Origin: Heterocephalus glaber
Lineage: Eukaryota; Chordata; Mammalia; Rodentia; Bathyergidae
Direction of reading: 5' to 3'
DNA length: 64,000 nt
Assembly: GCF_000247695.1 (NCBI RefSeq)
Contig: NW_004624747.1
Location: 7,257,317-7,321,316, forward strand
Shown: piece after piece, positions 31,248-43,200 of the stretch
How positions within the stretch are numbered: position 1 is the first letter of the stretch
Layout: each line of letters opens with the position of its first letter
Made by a program: the position numbers and the translations under genes
The notes under the pieces: model-generated
Databases searched by the model: none
The model's input: only the letters and a program-made list of their open reading frames with translations
What the model was told of the DNA's origin: nothing

Positions 31248-34200
31248 ATTTAGCTTCACTCTGCTCTGCTCACTTGGCTAAATGTTCCTACCCCTTGCTC
31301 ATACTTTAACTGGATTCAACTTTTTAGGCCCAGTGCCCCTGCCTCCTGAAGCTGACATCCAAGGCTGGATCTGACAAGCCCCTGCCCCCTCCCTTCAGCC
31401 TCTTCTAGGGGTCCTTCAGCAGTGGACCCAAATTGTTTGATTGTTTGAATGCAAGTCTTGTACTCCTCCCAGGCTGTCAGCTCCAGAGAGTGGAGGCTGG
31501 GTTTCACCGGCTCCGTAATGTGCCCCTCACCCCTGTCCCCAGCACTCAGCACTTTTGATGTTCCATAGCTGATCCACCGCCTTCTAAGTGAGTGGGACCA
31601 AGGGCCATCTGAGGCCCAGTGGCAAGGAGTATCCTTGGTCAGCATTTTGTCCTCAGGGGTCCTCAACCTCCTGGTCTTCTTCTGGGGTTTCTCCTGGTTC
31701 ACAGGGACTCTCCTAGGTCAGAATTGGAGCCAGGAGCAGGGTCTTTCTGCCCCTGCCCTCTGCCTTTTGGTCATAGTGTGGTGAGTGGCTTTCCTGAAAT
31801 TACTAGGAAAGCGAGGAATGGTGGGGGTCTATTAGGTAAACCTGGAGGATCATGGAGTGCTTCCTGGAGGTGACACCCAGCTGGATGGCAGAGGATGAGT
31901 GAAAGGTGGGCAGGTGGAGGATGGAACTGGGATGTTCCCTGAGAGGCTAGCGGGAGGTCTCAGGGCCTCCTGACAGATGAGAAGTAGACGGGGGCCTCAT
32001 TGGTAGGATAGATCAGAAAGGATGTGTGGGCAGAGTGAGACTGGGCCGAGTGGGCTATGACACCACGTTCCATGAGGTGGCAGATGTTAATCCCTAGAAG
32101 TCAGGAGTGATGAGGAGGCCACAGCTCTACTGGCTCTGGAGGGATGGTATGGCTTCACCGCAGCACTGGCCCTGTTAAAGTCCTCCCTACAACCAGTAGC
32201 CATAACCATGGTCAGTGTGACTTCTGTCATAGGTGTGTCACGTGGTTGAGCCTCTGATTGTTTTCAGCATGAGGGGATGAGAATTCCACTTGACAAATGA
32301 ACATATGATTGACAGTAATATGTATGAAACCCCTGGCCCCTTCTTGGCACATGGTAGCTATTCATGATGATAACTTTCTGGATCCCTCCTAGTGTAGACA
32401 GACATATTTTACAAGCAGACCTGTTGGGATCCAATGTTTTACTGATAGCATTTGCACAATTTTAAGAAGCCATCCTGCCTAGATAACTGAGAGACCACAT
32501 GCTGGTACAATTGCAGGCTTTGAGCCTGAGAAGCCCCAAGGGTGATGTGGGAGATCCCACCACAGCTCCCTCATCTGGAAAGGGAGGCTACTGCAGAGCT
32601 TGAAACAAGGTGTGTTGGGGGGAGATGTGAGATCCTTGATGTGGGGGAGGCTGCCTAATCCATAGCAGTAAGATGATTATTGGCCATATCATTGTGTATA
32701 GGAAACTGAGGCTCAAGGTAGAGAGGTGGCTTTCTTAAGGTCACAGGCAGAAGTGGGACCAGCACCTGCACACTCAGCACTTACCACAGGTTGGGTGAAT
32801 GGAGAGTCAAGGGCAGAAGAAGGCCAGCAGGGAGGGCTGTAGACTCTCAGAGGCCCTGGCCTGGGTGAAGGTTGCAGTGGATGGGGCTGGGAGATCACTT
32901 TCTGGGGCAGAACCTCAAAACCTGGAGAATGTAGAGTGTGGTGATATGGGAGGATTCCTTGTTTGACAGAAGCTAAATGCCACGGGAATTTTTCAGATGT
33001 TTTGATGTTTTTGTGGCAGAGTGAAGGGTTGTAAGTGATGAGAGAAAAGAGAAATTTGTCTTGCTCTTTGGCAGAAAATCTGGCCAACAGCACCCCTCAG
33101 TCATTCTGTTCCAGAGCGTGTGGGACATACAGGTGGGTGACAAAAGTCCAACTCAGAAGGCTAGGGATCCCAGGGCCCAGCTTGCCTTATTCTGAGCCAG
33201 CCTTCTTCTGTCCTCCATACCAGTACCTCCCCTGGGAAGGAAAAGAGGCCTGGGGATGGCCCTGGTGGCCATTCGAGATGTGAGGCATTCCAGGTTGAGA
33301 AGATTAGAGAATATTCAGAGCAGAAGGTGCCAGGAACTGAGGAATGGTGCTGCCTGTTGACCTAGAGGTATGGGAACCTAGTGTAGAGGGCCCTCTGTGA
33401 GTAGGCAGCTAAGGGGTGGATGTAGGTGGTCCAGAAAGGGGAGCTGAGGAGGAGTACTGAGGCTGGCATCACACCTGTGTGCAAATGAGTGTCACTATGT
33501 CAGGGCTGGCTGATGACAGATAGAGACAATGGAGAGCTCAAGTCAGGAGAAAGGGAGGAGGAGGGAGAGGTGGGCCTCACAGGGTCCCCCAGTGCTCTGG
33601 ACAGGAGACAGGAAGCTACCTCACTGCTGCTTGTGGGCTTCGTGGTCTATGGCAGCTCTGAGCCCTGGGTAGCAAGTGACTCACTGCACTGGATTGTGAG
33701 GGCTTGGAGAGGGGAGAAGGTCATGATCTAAAGTGCAGCAGAGAAGAGTCAAGCACCATCCGTGTGTGTTTGTGACTGCCCCCTGAAGCTGCAGTGGGCC
33801 CTATGAAGAAGGGACTGGTAGCATAGAGTAACAAAACTGTGACAGGCATCGTGCTGCCCTGACCCTGTAGCCAGGGTTCTGTTGCCATCAGTGACATCAG
33901 CATCAGTAGGATGCTCCCTGGCGAGCTAGTTCATCTGTTTTCACGAGATGGTGTAGGACTACTTTGGGCCCACTTGGAACTTCGACAGATTCTTCAAGAC
34001 CTTTATTTCCATCCATCCTAAAATTGTTGTAATATACAGATCTGTCAGAACAACACTTTTTGCTTCTATTTGCTGGATGTGTGTGATAACAAAAACAAAT
34101 CTACAGTGTTGTGATCGGTGCCCCCTAGGGTTGTGCAGTATACAACCCATTCAGCCATATGCAACATCATCCTTGTTAATATAAACATTTATCAGGAACT

Positions 34201-35140
34201 ATGTTTGGCCCTGAGTATAAAACAGTGACCTCCATTGCCTGCTAACAAAGAGAAGGCTGCTTAGGCATCAAGCCAAGAAGCCAAAACAAGTGACCCCACA
34301 GGGGCCCCAGCACAGGCCAGAATTGGAGCAGGGCTTAGAACACCCTGACAGGCTGAGTGGGGAGTCTTCAGGAAGGCCAGTATACTGGGGAGAGGCCCCC
34401 TCTGAGTCACAATGGAGAAAGGGCAGCATAGGATTAAGCTCGAGCCCAGGGGCCTGACCTGACGGAATGAGGGATCTGCTTGATGGACATTTTCCTCTGA
34501 CCTCATCAAGGATCATCCTCCAAGGCAGGGCACCACCCACTGCAGACATGATTCATTCCCTGATGCCTGGTTTTCCTGTAAAAACACCAGTCAGCTCAGA
34601 CTTACAGCAGCGTTGGATCAAATTGATGAGCAATATGAATAAAGATGAAGTTATGGGATTCAGGCTGCTAAAGATAAATTTCCTTTTATGTTCTTTTTCC
34701 TTCTGACGTATGTGTTGACTCTTGACGCACATCTTCAGAAATGGTAGCTACTTACACTAGGGGTGTGTTGGGGCAAAAGGAGGCCACAAACTTGGGGATC
34801 AGAACCCCACTGGACAATGCCCTTGGGCTGCCCTCTGCACCTACCTGGCTTGCCCAGCATCCTTGTGGCATTGGTGGAGCCTGGTTATCAGATGTCAGAT
34901 GTTTTTCCTTAGAAGCTGAAACTGACAGCTGGTTAGGCCACTGGTACATTTCTCTGCCAGGGTAAGTTCACATAGAAAGCTGCACAGTTTATGTGGAATG
35001 GGCCCCTTGGAGCATGAGTCTTAGTTCCTTAACCATTTGGCAATTGCCTATCTGCCTAGAAACGCCCAATCCTACTCCTTGCCTTCCCAACACACATGCT
35101 TTGTTCTGGGCCAACTCTTTGAGGTTCTGCTAGGCATTGT
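31248..35140. other. Long unique-looking stretch with one MIR
   Basis: A minus-strand MIR core lies at 32690-32770 (GAAACTGAGGCTCAAGG, then GGTCACAGGCAGAAGTGGG). 31860-32060 resembles an unnamed ancient repeat. No exon with clear borders was found. Confidence 0.4.
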
Positions 35141-35144
35141 CTTT

Positions 35145-35515
35145 GTTACTTTTCTCATTACTGAGACAAAATACCTGACACCCAAAGTTAAAGGAATAAA
35201 GGTTTCTTTTGGCTCACAGTTTGTAGAGGTTTCAGTTCATAATCGGCTAGCTCCAACGCAGGGCAGCATGGCAAAGGGACATCACAGAGGAGAAACAGTT
35301 CGTGGCAGGCAGAAAACAGCAAAAGCAGTGAGCAACAAGTCCAAGTGAGAAGCAACAAGCCTCTTTTTGTCCCTTATATCTTAACGCCCTTAATTCTAGC
35401 ATTGCACCATAAATCAATCCCAGTGTCACACGAATTCTAAATCCAGCCACCTCTGAAAAGCTCTACCTATGACCACATGAAGCATTAGGGGGACATCTAG
35501 ACACAAATCATAACA
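35145..35515 (-). mobile_element. MaLR (MT/ORR1-like) LTR
   Basis: TTGTTACTTTTCTCATTACTG, CCCAAAGTTAAAGGAATAAAGG, GTTTGTAGAGGTTTCAGTTC, ending GGGGACATCTAGACACAAAT. Closely parallels 23885-24335. Confidence 0.75.
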
Positions 35516-35559
35516 GCGTTCATTACTTTTAAGGGCTATTTACTGTTGCAACAACAATT

Positions 35560-35780
35560 GTAGATGTTCAAGGACAAGATGTTACTCAGGCACAGTGGCA
35601 CACCCCTGTAATCTCAGATCTTTGGGAAGCTAAGGTGGGAGGATCCCAAGCTTGAGTCCTGCCTGTTCAACTTAGCAAGACCCTGTCTCAAAAAATAAGA
35701 GGTATCTTAGTGCAAAGTCCCTAGGTTCAGTGCCCAGTACCACACATACTTGTTGTACAGATGTGCACACCCCCCCAAAT
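35560..35780 (+). mobile_element. Composite B1+ID SINE
   Basis: B1-like GCACAGTGGCACACCCCTG and AGCAAGACCCTGTCTCAAAA are followed by an ID-like GGTATCTTAGTGCAAAGTCC and CAGTGCCCAGTACC tail. Confidence 0.75.
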
Positions 35781-35809
35781 AAGAAAAACGCAGAAGATGT
35801 TTCCATAAC

Positions 35810-36380
35810 TCCATTAGCCTCATGTCATTGTTGTTAGGTCCTTGTTTTTGGTCAGTACTTTTCCTTTATGTGAATATCCTTTTTACATCAGTGAGATATA
35901 AAAGACAATTTTCCTATGGCCACCAGAAGCACTTTCCTCACATGACAACAGACTCTCTTTTTTTGGTACCAAGGATCAAACTCGGGACCTTGCACTTCTG
36001 AGGCAGGCTGCGGAACCACTGAGCTAAATCCCCAGCCCACATGATAACAGACTTAATATACTTGTTTAATGACTATGGAGTGTATTTTCCTTTGATTAAC
36101 ATTTAAGTTGTTCCCAGATTGTCTCAACAGCCAAACTGCTGCCTGAGCAGCTTTTAGCATGTAAAATTTTTCATTTGTGTTCCTTCTGAGACTCCCAAGA
36201 GTATGATCTCTGAGTCAAAGGTGTGAATGCTTCTCTTTGGTATGCTGTGACCTCCACAAGAGCATTCAGGTTCATGATGTTCAGGGTAGGGTGTAGGAAA
36301 CAGCTTGTTTAAGCCTCCTTCTTACACATGATTACAGGTGTTCTGAGAGAATGTTCTTTGGCCAGGCATAAAATTGTGGC
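35810..36380 (-). mobile_element. Old LINE remnant, antisense, with SINE insertion
   Basis: GACTATGGAGTGTATTTTCC, ACATTTAAGTTGTTCCCAG and TCTGAGTCAAAGG are antisense L1M-like blocks. Confidence 0.4.
35955..36038 (-). mobile_element. ID-type SINE
   Basis: GGTACCAAGGATCAAACTCG through CTAAATCCCCAGCCC. The duplications ACATGACAACAGACT and ACATGATAACAGACT flank it. Confidence 0.93.
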
Positions 36381-36394
36381 TTGTTAGTATTTTA

Positions 36395-36484
36395 TGTTTT
36401 TTTGTGTGTGTGTGTGTGTTTTTTTGGTACCAGGGATCTAACGCGAGGCAGGCGGGGGAACCCCTGAGCTAAATCCCCGGCCCT
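36395..36484 (-). mobile_element. Internally deleted ID-type SINE with GT-rich tail
   Basis: GGTACCAGGGATCTAACGCG jumps to AGGCAGGCGG, losing the middle of the body, and ends CTAAATCCCCGGCCC. A (GT)n tract sits in the tail. The duplication CTTGTTAGTATTTTA occurs at 36380-36394 and 36485-36499. Confidence 0.88.
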
Positions 36485-36527
36485 CTTGTTAGTATTTTAA
36501 TTTGTATTTGACCAAAAGGATGAATTA

Positions 36528-36617
36528 GGCTGGGCGTGAAGCTTAATGGTGAAGCACTTGCCTAGCGTGTGCCAGACCCTGGATTTTATCCCCAGCACAA
36601 AAACAAAAGCAAAAAAA
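36528..36617 (+). mobile_element. ID SINE, diverged subfamily
   Basis: GGCTGGGCGTGAAGCTTAATG, then GCACTTGCCTAGCGTGTGCC and an A-rich tail. This is closer to classical rodent ID than the main family here. Confidence 0.75.
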
Positions 36618-38045
36618 GGCAGAGTTTCCACTAGTTCAGTTATCTGTGGTTGCCCTCTTGGCTTGTCTGCATTGTCTGTTGATCTTTTGTGGAAACCCCA
36701 AGGGAAGCATTACAAATAGAGTTAGTTTATGTCCAACATGCCTGGAACCCAAGCCAGACAGGACTTTTTGGGACCCTGGTGTCAATCCACTGCCCTTGTT
36801 AGTTAGATTCAGAAAAATGATCCCTGAAACTATCATCCCTAGTGGGACCTGGTGCATAACTTGTGGAACCCAGTGCAAAATGAAAATATAAGGCACCTTG
36901 GAAAAGTTATTAAGCATTTGAAGCCAGCCATAACTGAGCATTAACCCAAACCCAGGGCCCCCTGGGTATGGGCCTTGTGTGCTCAGGTCTCACACCCATT
37001 CCCTGTCCAGCATTCTGGAGTCCTCTGGTTGAAAGCAGCTTGCTTGACTGGTAAATCTGCTCTTTAGCTTTTCCAGGGGTCACTCCAGATATAGAGGTTC
37101 CAGGCCAGACATGGGTGGGGTCCTGACATGGGGCCCTGGTCCTGCTGCTTGGATCTACCCTGAAGGTCAGTACTGCAGGAGAATCCCTTGACCTATGTTG
37201 GCCAACACCATACTATCAGGTCTCCTCAGCCCCATGGCAATGCTGTGCCTGCTTCAACCTCACCCTGTCCCCTCTCACCTCTTGGTGGTGTCAGTCTTCC
37301 CTTCTGCTCATCTTTGTCTCCTTTTGCTCATCTTTGCCTCCTTCTGCCTAGTAGAACAAATGACCGGGAAGTATCCTACTGCTCTGAGACACTCTGCACC
37401 TTTTCCCGTGGGAGCTTTCACCTTTGTTTGCCCACTTCTCTTCTACCCCTCCCCACCCCAGTCTGCCTTTGTCCCCTTCTTACCAGCCAGGGTTGAAAGG
37501 AGCTTGCTGCTTGTATTATGAGAAGCTGGCAGTGAATCCAACTGGCTGCAGATAACTACTGTTAACAGAACAGCTGGCTATTTGGACTTTCACTTAATCA
37601 GAAGTGCTAAGCCTTCTCCCTGATTGCAGTTGCCAGGTTTTTCTGTGAGAGGCATTAACATCACAGGAGTCCCTGAAACATGGCCATTAGGTGGGTTTTC
37701 ACAGAAGCAAGGGGCACTAGACAGTGGCATTCTGCAGGGATCCTGGGACTCCCTGTTCTTCTGGCTGCAGCAGCAAGAGCTACATTCCTAGAGTGTCTTC
37801 CATGAATTACACAGAGTTTGGAACTTTTTTATATGGCCTATGGCTTAATTTAGCTCTTACTCTCATGGGAAATGCAGCCTCACACTCACGTTTTTTCCTC
37901 CACATTTTTGAAGAGTTTGAATCAGAAAGGTGTTGTTCAAATTCTCACATTGAGTTGAGAAGGGATCTGTTACCTACAGAAAGGAAAATCATGTAGCCAG
38001 AAAAATCCCAGGCTGCCACAGTCAGATAGGATCTTAGAGATGATT
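36618..38045. other. Unique-looking sequence, no gene seen
   Basis: CT-rich frames of about 100 codons (37188-37521) have low-complexity composition and no splice context. Confidence 0.35.
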
Positions 38046-38150
38046 TACTCAACCCCTATGGTACAGACAAGGAAACTGAGGCTTGGAAACACATAGCTGT
38101 ACTGTTGGCAAGGTTCAAACCCACCATCCTGCTGCTGGAGAGATTAGAGG
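38046..38150 (-). mobile_element. MIR remnant
   Basis: ACAGACAAGGAAACTGAGGC, then AGGTTCAAACCC. Antisense MIR. Confidence 0.65.
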
Positions 38151-38587
38151 ATACGATCCTGAATCATTGCCATTTGGCTAATTCTTGACATTTCCCCTGA
38201 TTACCAGGATAATTCATGCTCATCGTAGAAAGTTCAGTTGAAAAAAGGTCTTTAAATACAATGGAAAATACATATAATTCTTGCACAGAGATAACCATAA
38301 TAAGACAGACCCCTATTCATTCAGAACCTGTGCCATACGCCACATGTGATCAATCTTTGCTAATCCCATGATCCCTGTAACCTTGAGCCCTAGCTGGTTT
38401 TGAGGCCGCCTCTCCCCTCATTTTGCAGATATGGAAACAGAATTTGCCTGGTCAGACAGCCATAGAAAATATACTCAAACTCCGCTGCTAGGCTCACCAT
38501 GTACACATAGCTGTGTTTAATGACATTTTAAACCATGTTGAGTTAAAAATGTTATCTCATTATTGAATGGGCATATTTTTGCTTTCT

Positions 38588-38870
38588 TTTTTAAAAAATG
38601 AATTTTATTGGTACACTTTTGATATACATACTGATCATATTCATAGGGAATTTGTACCTGTATATAATATATCTTGATTCTTTTTTTCCTCATTCTCTTC
38701 CCTTCCATTCAACCCTTCTTCCCCTCCTTATTTATGGCTTTGTTTCCATTTTCTTCCTTCTGTTCTCTTTTTTTCCTTTTCCCTTCCTTCCCTCCCCCCT
38801 TATTTCCCTTCCCACTTGAACATTTTCTTCCTACTGCCCCAAAAATTTCATTAAATCTATGTTAGCCTCA
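38588..38870 (-). mobile_element. LINE-1 3' UTR, antisense
   Basis: TTTTATTGGTACACTTTTGATATAC and GGGAATTTGTACCTGTATA, then a pyrimidine-rich tract. The same blocks recur near 44.3, 44.6 and 62.3 kb, so this marks one L1 family. Confidence 0.7.
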
Positions 38871-39188
38871 TACAGGTGTATGATTTCTTATTGTGTGCTA
38901 GTTTTGTCTTGTGTTTAGCCTGAGCCACATGGATATGATTATGGTAGTTGAAAAGTATATTTTTTATGTAGGGCAGTTTTCCCATGTTAGTGTTTTTATT
39001 CTCTAACACTTTATTATGAAAAATGTCACGCATAGAGAAAAATTGGAAGAATTGTATAGTTAGCACCTATATAACCATCACCTATATTCTACCATTAACA
39101 TTTTATTTGCTTTATCACTTATTTATTATTCTATTCATCCCTCTACCTACCTATATCAGTCCATCTTTTATTATTTTATTAATTAAGT

Positions 39189-39284
39189 TATTTATTTATT
39201 TATTTTTGCAATGCTGGGGATTGAACCAAGAACCTCACGTGCCCTTATGCAAGCACTCTATCACTGTGCTATTTTTCCAGCCCC
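39189..39284 (-). mobile_element. Old ID-type SINE
   Basis: (TTTA)n tail, TGCTGGGGATTGAACCAAG and ATCACTGTGCTATTTTTCC. Confidence 0.75.
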
Positions 39285-39404
39285 ATCTTATTTTTTCAAA
39301 GTAAATTGCAGATATCAATACATTTTACTCCCCAAAATTCATTACATCAACCAGAGTTCAATATGTGCTTACTTCTTTTGCACTAATTCTGTGTGCACAA
39401 TTAT

Positions 39405-39609
39405 TTGAGAGCTTGTTTGGAGGTTCCAGCAGGGAAGCACAGGTAGTTGTATACCCTTGACCAAGGAAACAGTCCTCCTCTATCGGTGTGGTTGTCCTCT
39501 TCCACAGGGATTCACGTGGAGCAGTGAGGGAGGAGCCAGCCAGATCAGCTGCATCAACTGTGGCGATCAGTGGGGTGACAGATATCACAGCCAAATTGCC
39601 CTCACATCC
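39405..39609 (-). pseudogene. RN7SK: 7SK RNA retropseudogene, truncated
   Basis: Read on the minus strand the segment starts GGATGTGAGGGCAATTTGGC at 39609, the 5' end of 7SK snRNA, and continues through GTCACCCCACTGATCG, GATCTGGCTGG and AAGGGTATAC to ACCTCCAAACAAGCTCTCAA. 7SK normally binds HEXIM/LARP7 and holds P-TEFb inactive. This copy lacks the 3' third, has an internal deletion of roughly 30 bases around 39500-39515, and carries many substitutions. Near-identical 14-bp duplications TGCACAATTATTTG (39394-39407) and TGCATAATTATTTG (39611-39624) show LINE-1-mediated insertion into L1 DNA. It lacks the upstream Pol III promoter of a real 7SK gene. Confidence 0.93.
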
Positions 39610-39687
39610 CTGCATAATTATTTGAATATACAGATCAGTGTACAGAGGTTAGACCTTTAATAGCCCAGACTCTGTCAAGATAAAGGA

Positions 39688-39992
39688 CTTGTCTGTCATC
39701 CCTGAGTTTTCTCATGCCCCTTCCCAGGCAGTGCCCACCCCATCCCCATTACTGCTATTCTGATTTGTTTCATCGTGAATTATTTTTGTCTGTTCTAGAA
39801 CTTCATGTAAATGGAAACGTGATATATACTCTTTTTGTGTATGTATGTTGGAAGTATACTGGGTATTGAACACAGAGCCTTCACACTGAGCTATAAATAG
39901 TTCATGATGAAACAAATCAGAATAGCAGTAATGGGGATGGCGTGGGCACTGCCTGGAAAGGGGCATGAGAAAACTCAGGGATGACAGACCAG
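39688..39992. repeat. Inverted repeat, 97-bp arms, 111-bp loop
   Basis: Arms 39688-39784 and 39896-39992 are reverse complements with 5 mismatches in 97 positions by my alignment and no indels. The left arm runs on into L1 sequence in the loop. The loop also holds an ID-like scrap (TGGGTATTGAACACAGAGCC). Confidence 0.95.
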
Positions 39993-40423
39993 CCATCTTC
40001 TATAGCTTTTTCTCCTGCCAGTTAATCACTATCCTAAATTTTGAGTTTATAATATAATCACTTTTTAAAAATGTTTTATTGTTAGGTTAGTCTGTTAGGG
40101 TAGATACATATGTATATATATTTATATCTATAATCTTGCTTTTTCTCTTCTAACATTATGTTTCTAAGACTTACGTATATTATTAGGTATAGCAATTGTT
40201 CATTTTTACTACTTCTGATATTCCTTTGTATGACTATATCACAGTCAATGTACCCTTCTTTTTCTGCTGGTGGGCATTAGATATGTTTCTCATGTTCAGC
40301 AGTATTGAAACTTTGCTGCTGTGTACATTATTGTACATATCTCCATGTGTGCACACATACAGAAGTCTGTCTTGAATGTACTTAGGAAGGGAAATGCCAG
40401 TCCTGGGGTATATGAATGTTAAT

Positions 40424-40612
40424 GTTTTTTTGTTTTGTTTTATTTTGTGGCAGTCCTGGGAATTGAGCTCAGGGCCTTTGCACTGAACTACATCTCCAGC
40501 CCTTTTTATATTTTGAGATAGGATTTCACTAAGTTGCTCAGGCTGGGCTCAAACTTATGATACTTCTTCCTCACCTTCCTGGAGTTCTGAGTATGGGCCA
40601 CTATGCCTAACC
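40424..40612 (-). mobile_element. Composite ID+B1 (B4-like) SINE
   Basis: CCTGGGAATTGAGCTCAGGG and AACTACATCTCCAGCCC, then AAGTTGCTCAGGCTGGGCTC. Same architecture as 5465-5680. Confidence 0.8.
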
Positions 40613-41950
40613 AAATGTTGAGTTTTGAAAGATAACAGCACATTATTTTCCAAAGTGGTTGTTCCAACTTACCCTCCCTTGAAGTGGGTGAATTCATCTC
40701 ATCACACTCTCCAATATGTGGTGTTGTGACATACAGTTTTATAAGCCCGTTGGCCCTAATGTGGTGTGTCTATAAAACTTTATCTTGCATGTCCTTTCTA
40801 TCAAAATAGTATGAACACTTTTCTTAAGATTATTGGTGATACATGTTAGAAGCTTTTCCATTGGGTAGTTTTTCTTTTTCTTATGAATTCATAGCTCTTT
40901 TATCTTCTCCTAAATTTTTGCATTTTTATTTTCTTTAGAGTGTCTTGATGAACATAAAATGCCTGTAATAAGTTATGATTCAAATACCATTCAGTTCAAA
41001 ATGTACAATTCAGTTTTTTAGTATATTCTTAAGATTGTGCAGTCATCACCACAATCTAACCACAGAACGTATTTGTCTCTTCTCCAAAACCATATACCCA
41101 GTAGCAGTCAGTATCTGTTCCTCCTCACTTTCCCAACCACCTACTCACCCTCAGCAACTATAGGTCTACTTTTTGTCTCTGAAGTTTTGGCTATTTTGGA
41201 CATTTCATATAAGTGGAATAACACAGTATATGACCTTTTTTGATTGAGTTGTTTCACCATGATATATTCAAGGCTCATCCATGAGGTAGCATGTGTTTTA
41301 GTTTATTCCTTTTTATTGTTACATAATACATTAAAGTGTCACAATTCATTTATCCATTCATGAGTCTATGAACATTGGGTTATTTGTACTTCGGGCCACT
41401 ATAAAATGTAATGCTGCTATGAACATTGATGTATAAGTTTTTGTGTGGACATGTTTTCATTTCTCTTGGGGTGGGATTGCTAGTTCATATAGTTCATATT
41501 GCTACTTATGTAGCTTAACTATTTGAGGAACTACAAAAGTATTTTTCACTGTGACTGAACTATTTTAAATTATTGTAAGCAATGTATTAGGGTTCCAATT
41601 CCTTCATTTTCTAGCCAACACATATTTCCAGTTTGTTTAATTATAGTCATCCTAGTGGGTGTGAAGTGGTATCTTATTGTGATCTCATTTCTCTAATGAG
41701 TAATGATGTTGAGCATCTTTTTATTGTTTATTGTCCATTCATATATCTTTTTAAATCACATATCTATTCAAACTCTTTGCCCATTTTTAATTGGGGCTAT
41801 TTGTCCTTTTCTTATATGAGTTCTTTATATGTTCTAAATAAAAGTTCCCAAGTTCCTCATCAGATACTTGATTTTCAAATGTTTTCTCCCATTCTGTGGG
41901 TTGTCTTTTCACTCTTTTGATATTATTTACAGCAAAAAATGTTTAACATT

Positions 41951-42032
41951 TTTTTTTTGGTACCGGGGATTGAACTTGGGTCCTTGCATTTGCAGGGTAG
42001 GCGGCGGAACCACTGAGCTAAATCCCCGGCCC
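41951..42032 (-). mobile_element. ID-type SINE inside L1
   Basis: GGTACCGGGGATTGAACTTG through CTAAATCCCCGGCCC. AAAATGTTTAAC and AGAATGTTTAAT flank it. Confidence 0.93.
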
Positions 42033-42209
42033 TAAGAATGTTTAATTTTTATGGTATTCAATTTATCTCTTTTTTTCTTTTGTCATCTGTTTCTCTTTTT
42101 TCTTTTTTTTTTGGTACCGGGGATCACCAGTGTTTTTTTTTAAAATGTGATCATCTAAGAAACTATTGCTTAACCCAAACTCATAAAGATTTACTTCTAT
42201 ATTTCTTTC

Positions 42210-42295
42210 TTTTTTGGGGGGGGGTACTGGGGATCGAACTCAGGACCTTCCCTTGCGAGGCAGGTGGCAGCATCACCGAGCTAAATCCCCAGCCC
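42210..42295 (-). mobile_element. ID-type SINE inside L1
   Basis: G-rich tail, GGTACTGGGGATCGAACTC and CTAAATCCCCAGCCC. A 17-bp duplication TACTTCTATATTTCTTT flanks it. Confidence 0.93.
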
Positions 42296-42434
42296 TACTT
42301 CTATATTTCTTTATGAGAATTTTATAGTTTTAGTTCTGGTTTTTAAATCTTTGATCTAATTTGAGTTAACTTTTGTGTAAAACTGTACGGTAGGGGTCCA
42401 ACTTCATACTTTATGCTGTCCTGGCACCATTTTT

Positions 42435-42533
42435 GTTGTTGTTGGTATTGTTGTTTTTTGTATTGGGAATTGAACTCAGGGCCTCATACTTGCCAGGCAG
42501 GCGATGTGCCGCTGAGCTACATCTCCAGCCCTC
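42435..42533 (-). mobile_element. ID SINE, older subfamily
   Basis: (GTT)n tail, GTATTGGGAATTGAACTCAG and GCTGAGCTACATCTCCAGCCC. GGCACCATTT occurs on both sides. Confidence 0.88.
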
Positions 42534-43009
42534 GGCACCATTTGTTAAAAAGACTTTTCCCATTTAATTTTCTTCTCACCCTTGCTGAAAATCAATTGAC
42601 TGTCAATGTAAGGGTTTGTTTCTGGATCCCCACTTCTGTCCCATTGATTTACATTTCAGTCCTTATACCATTACCATACTGTCAACAGATCCTCTTAATT
42701 TTAATGTTGTTGAATCTATCAGTTGTCATGGATAGCCCTGTAGTTTCACACTGAAGTCATTAATACACACAGATTTGATTTCTTTAAAGGATATAAAATA
42801 TGTAGTTTATTTCATTTTTTCCTCATGTGGTCAACCAGTTGTCTCAGCACTGAGCAAGTCCTCCTTCTCCCTACTGATCTGCTTGACCACCTCTGTCAAC
42901 TATCAGAAATTCCACCTATGCTTGATTGAATCTGTTTGGGGCACTCTCTTGTTTCACAGGTCAGTTTTTACCCCTGTATCAGTGCCACCCATTTAAATAG
43001 CTTATAATA

Positions 43010-43200
43010 TATTGGGTAATTTGTGGGTCAAGTACCCCAGCTTATCATAGGGCTGTTAAATTTATTCCCATTTTATAGATAGGAAAACTGAGGGTAGAGA
43101 AGTTATATCTAAGACCATACTGCTAATGTCTAACAGAACCAGATTGTTTAAACTTGGACAGCTAGGCTTACAGGTTACACTCTTAACCCCTGAAAACAAG
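43010..43200 (-). mobile_element. MIR remnant
   Basis: CCCATTTTATAGATAGGAAA, then ACTGAGGGTAGAGAAGTTAT. Confidence 0.7.

Larger units (their letters stand above)
39010..42995 (-). mobile_element. LINE-1 (L1M-type) cluster, antisense
   Basis: The plus strand reads as antisense L1: a 3' UTR-like part (39010-39380), then ORF2-end blocks including TTCATCGTGAATTATTTTTG, GCTGCTATGAACATTGATG and TTTTCTCCCATTCTGTGGG, and then GTCAACCAGTTGTCTCAGC at 42830. The order suggests more than one copy or rearrangement. A 7SK retrocopy, SINEs and an inverted duplication lie within it. Confidence 0.8.

Noticed and set aside
42104..42126. Short GGTACCGGGGATC after a T-run
   Set aside because: Only about 15 bases of the SINE end remain, too little to annotate separately.
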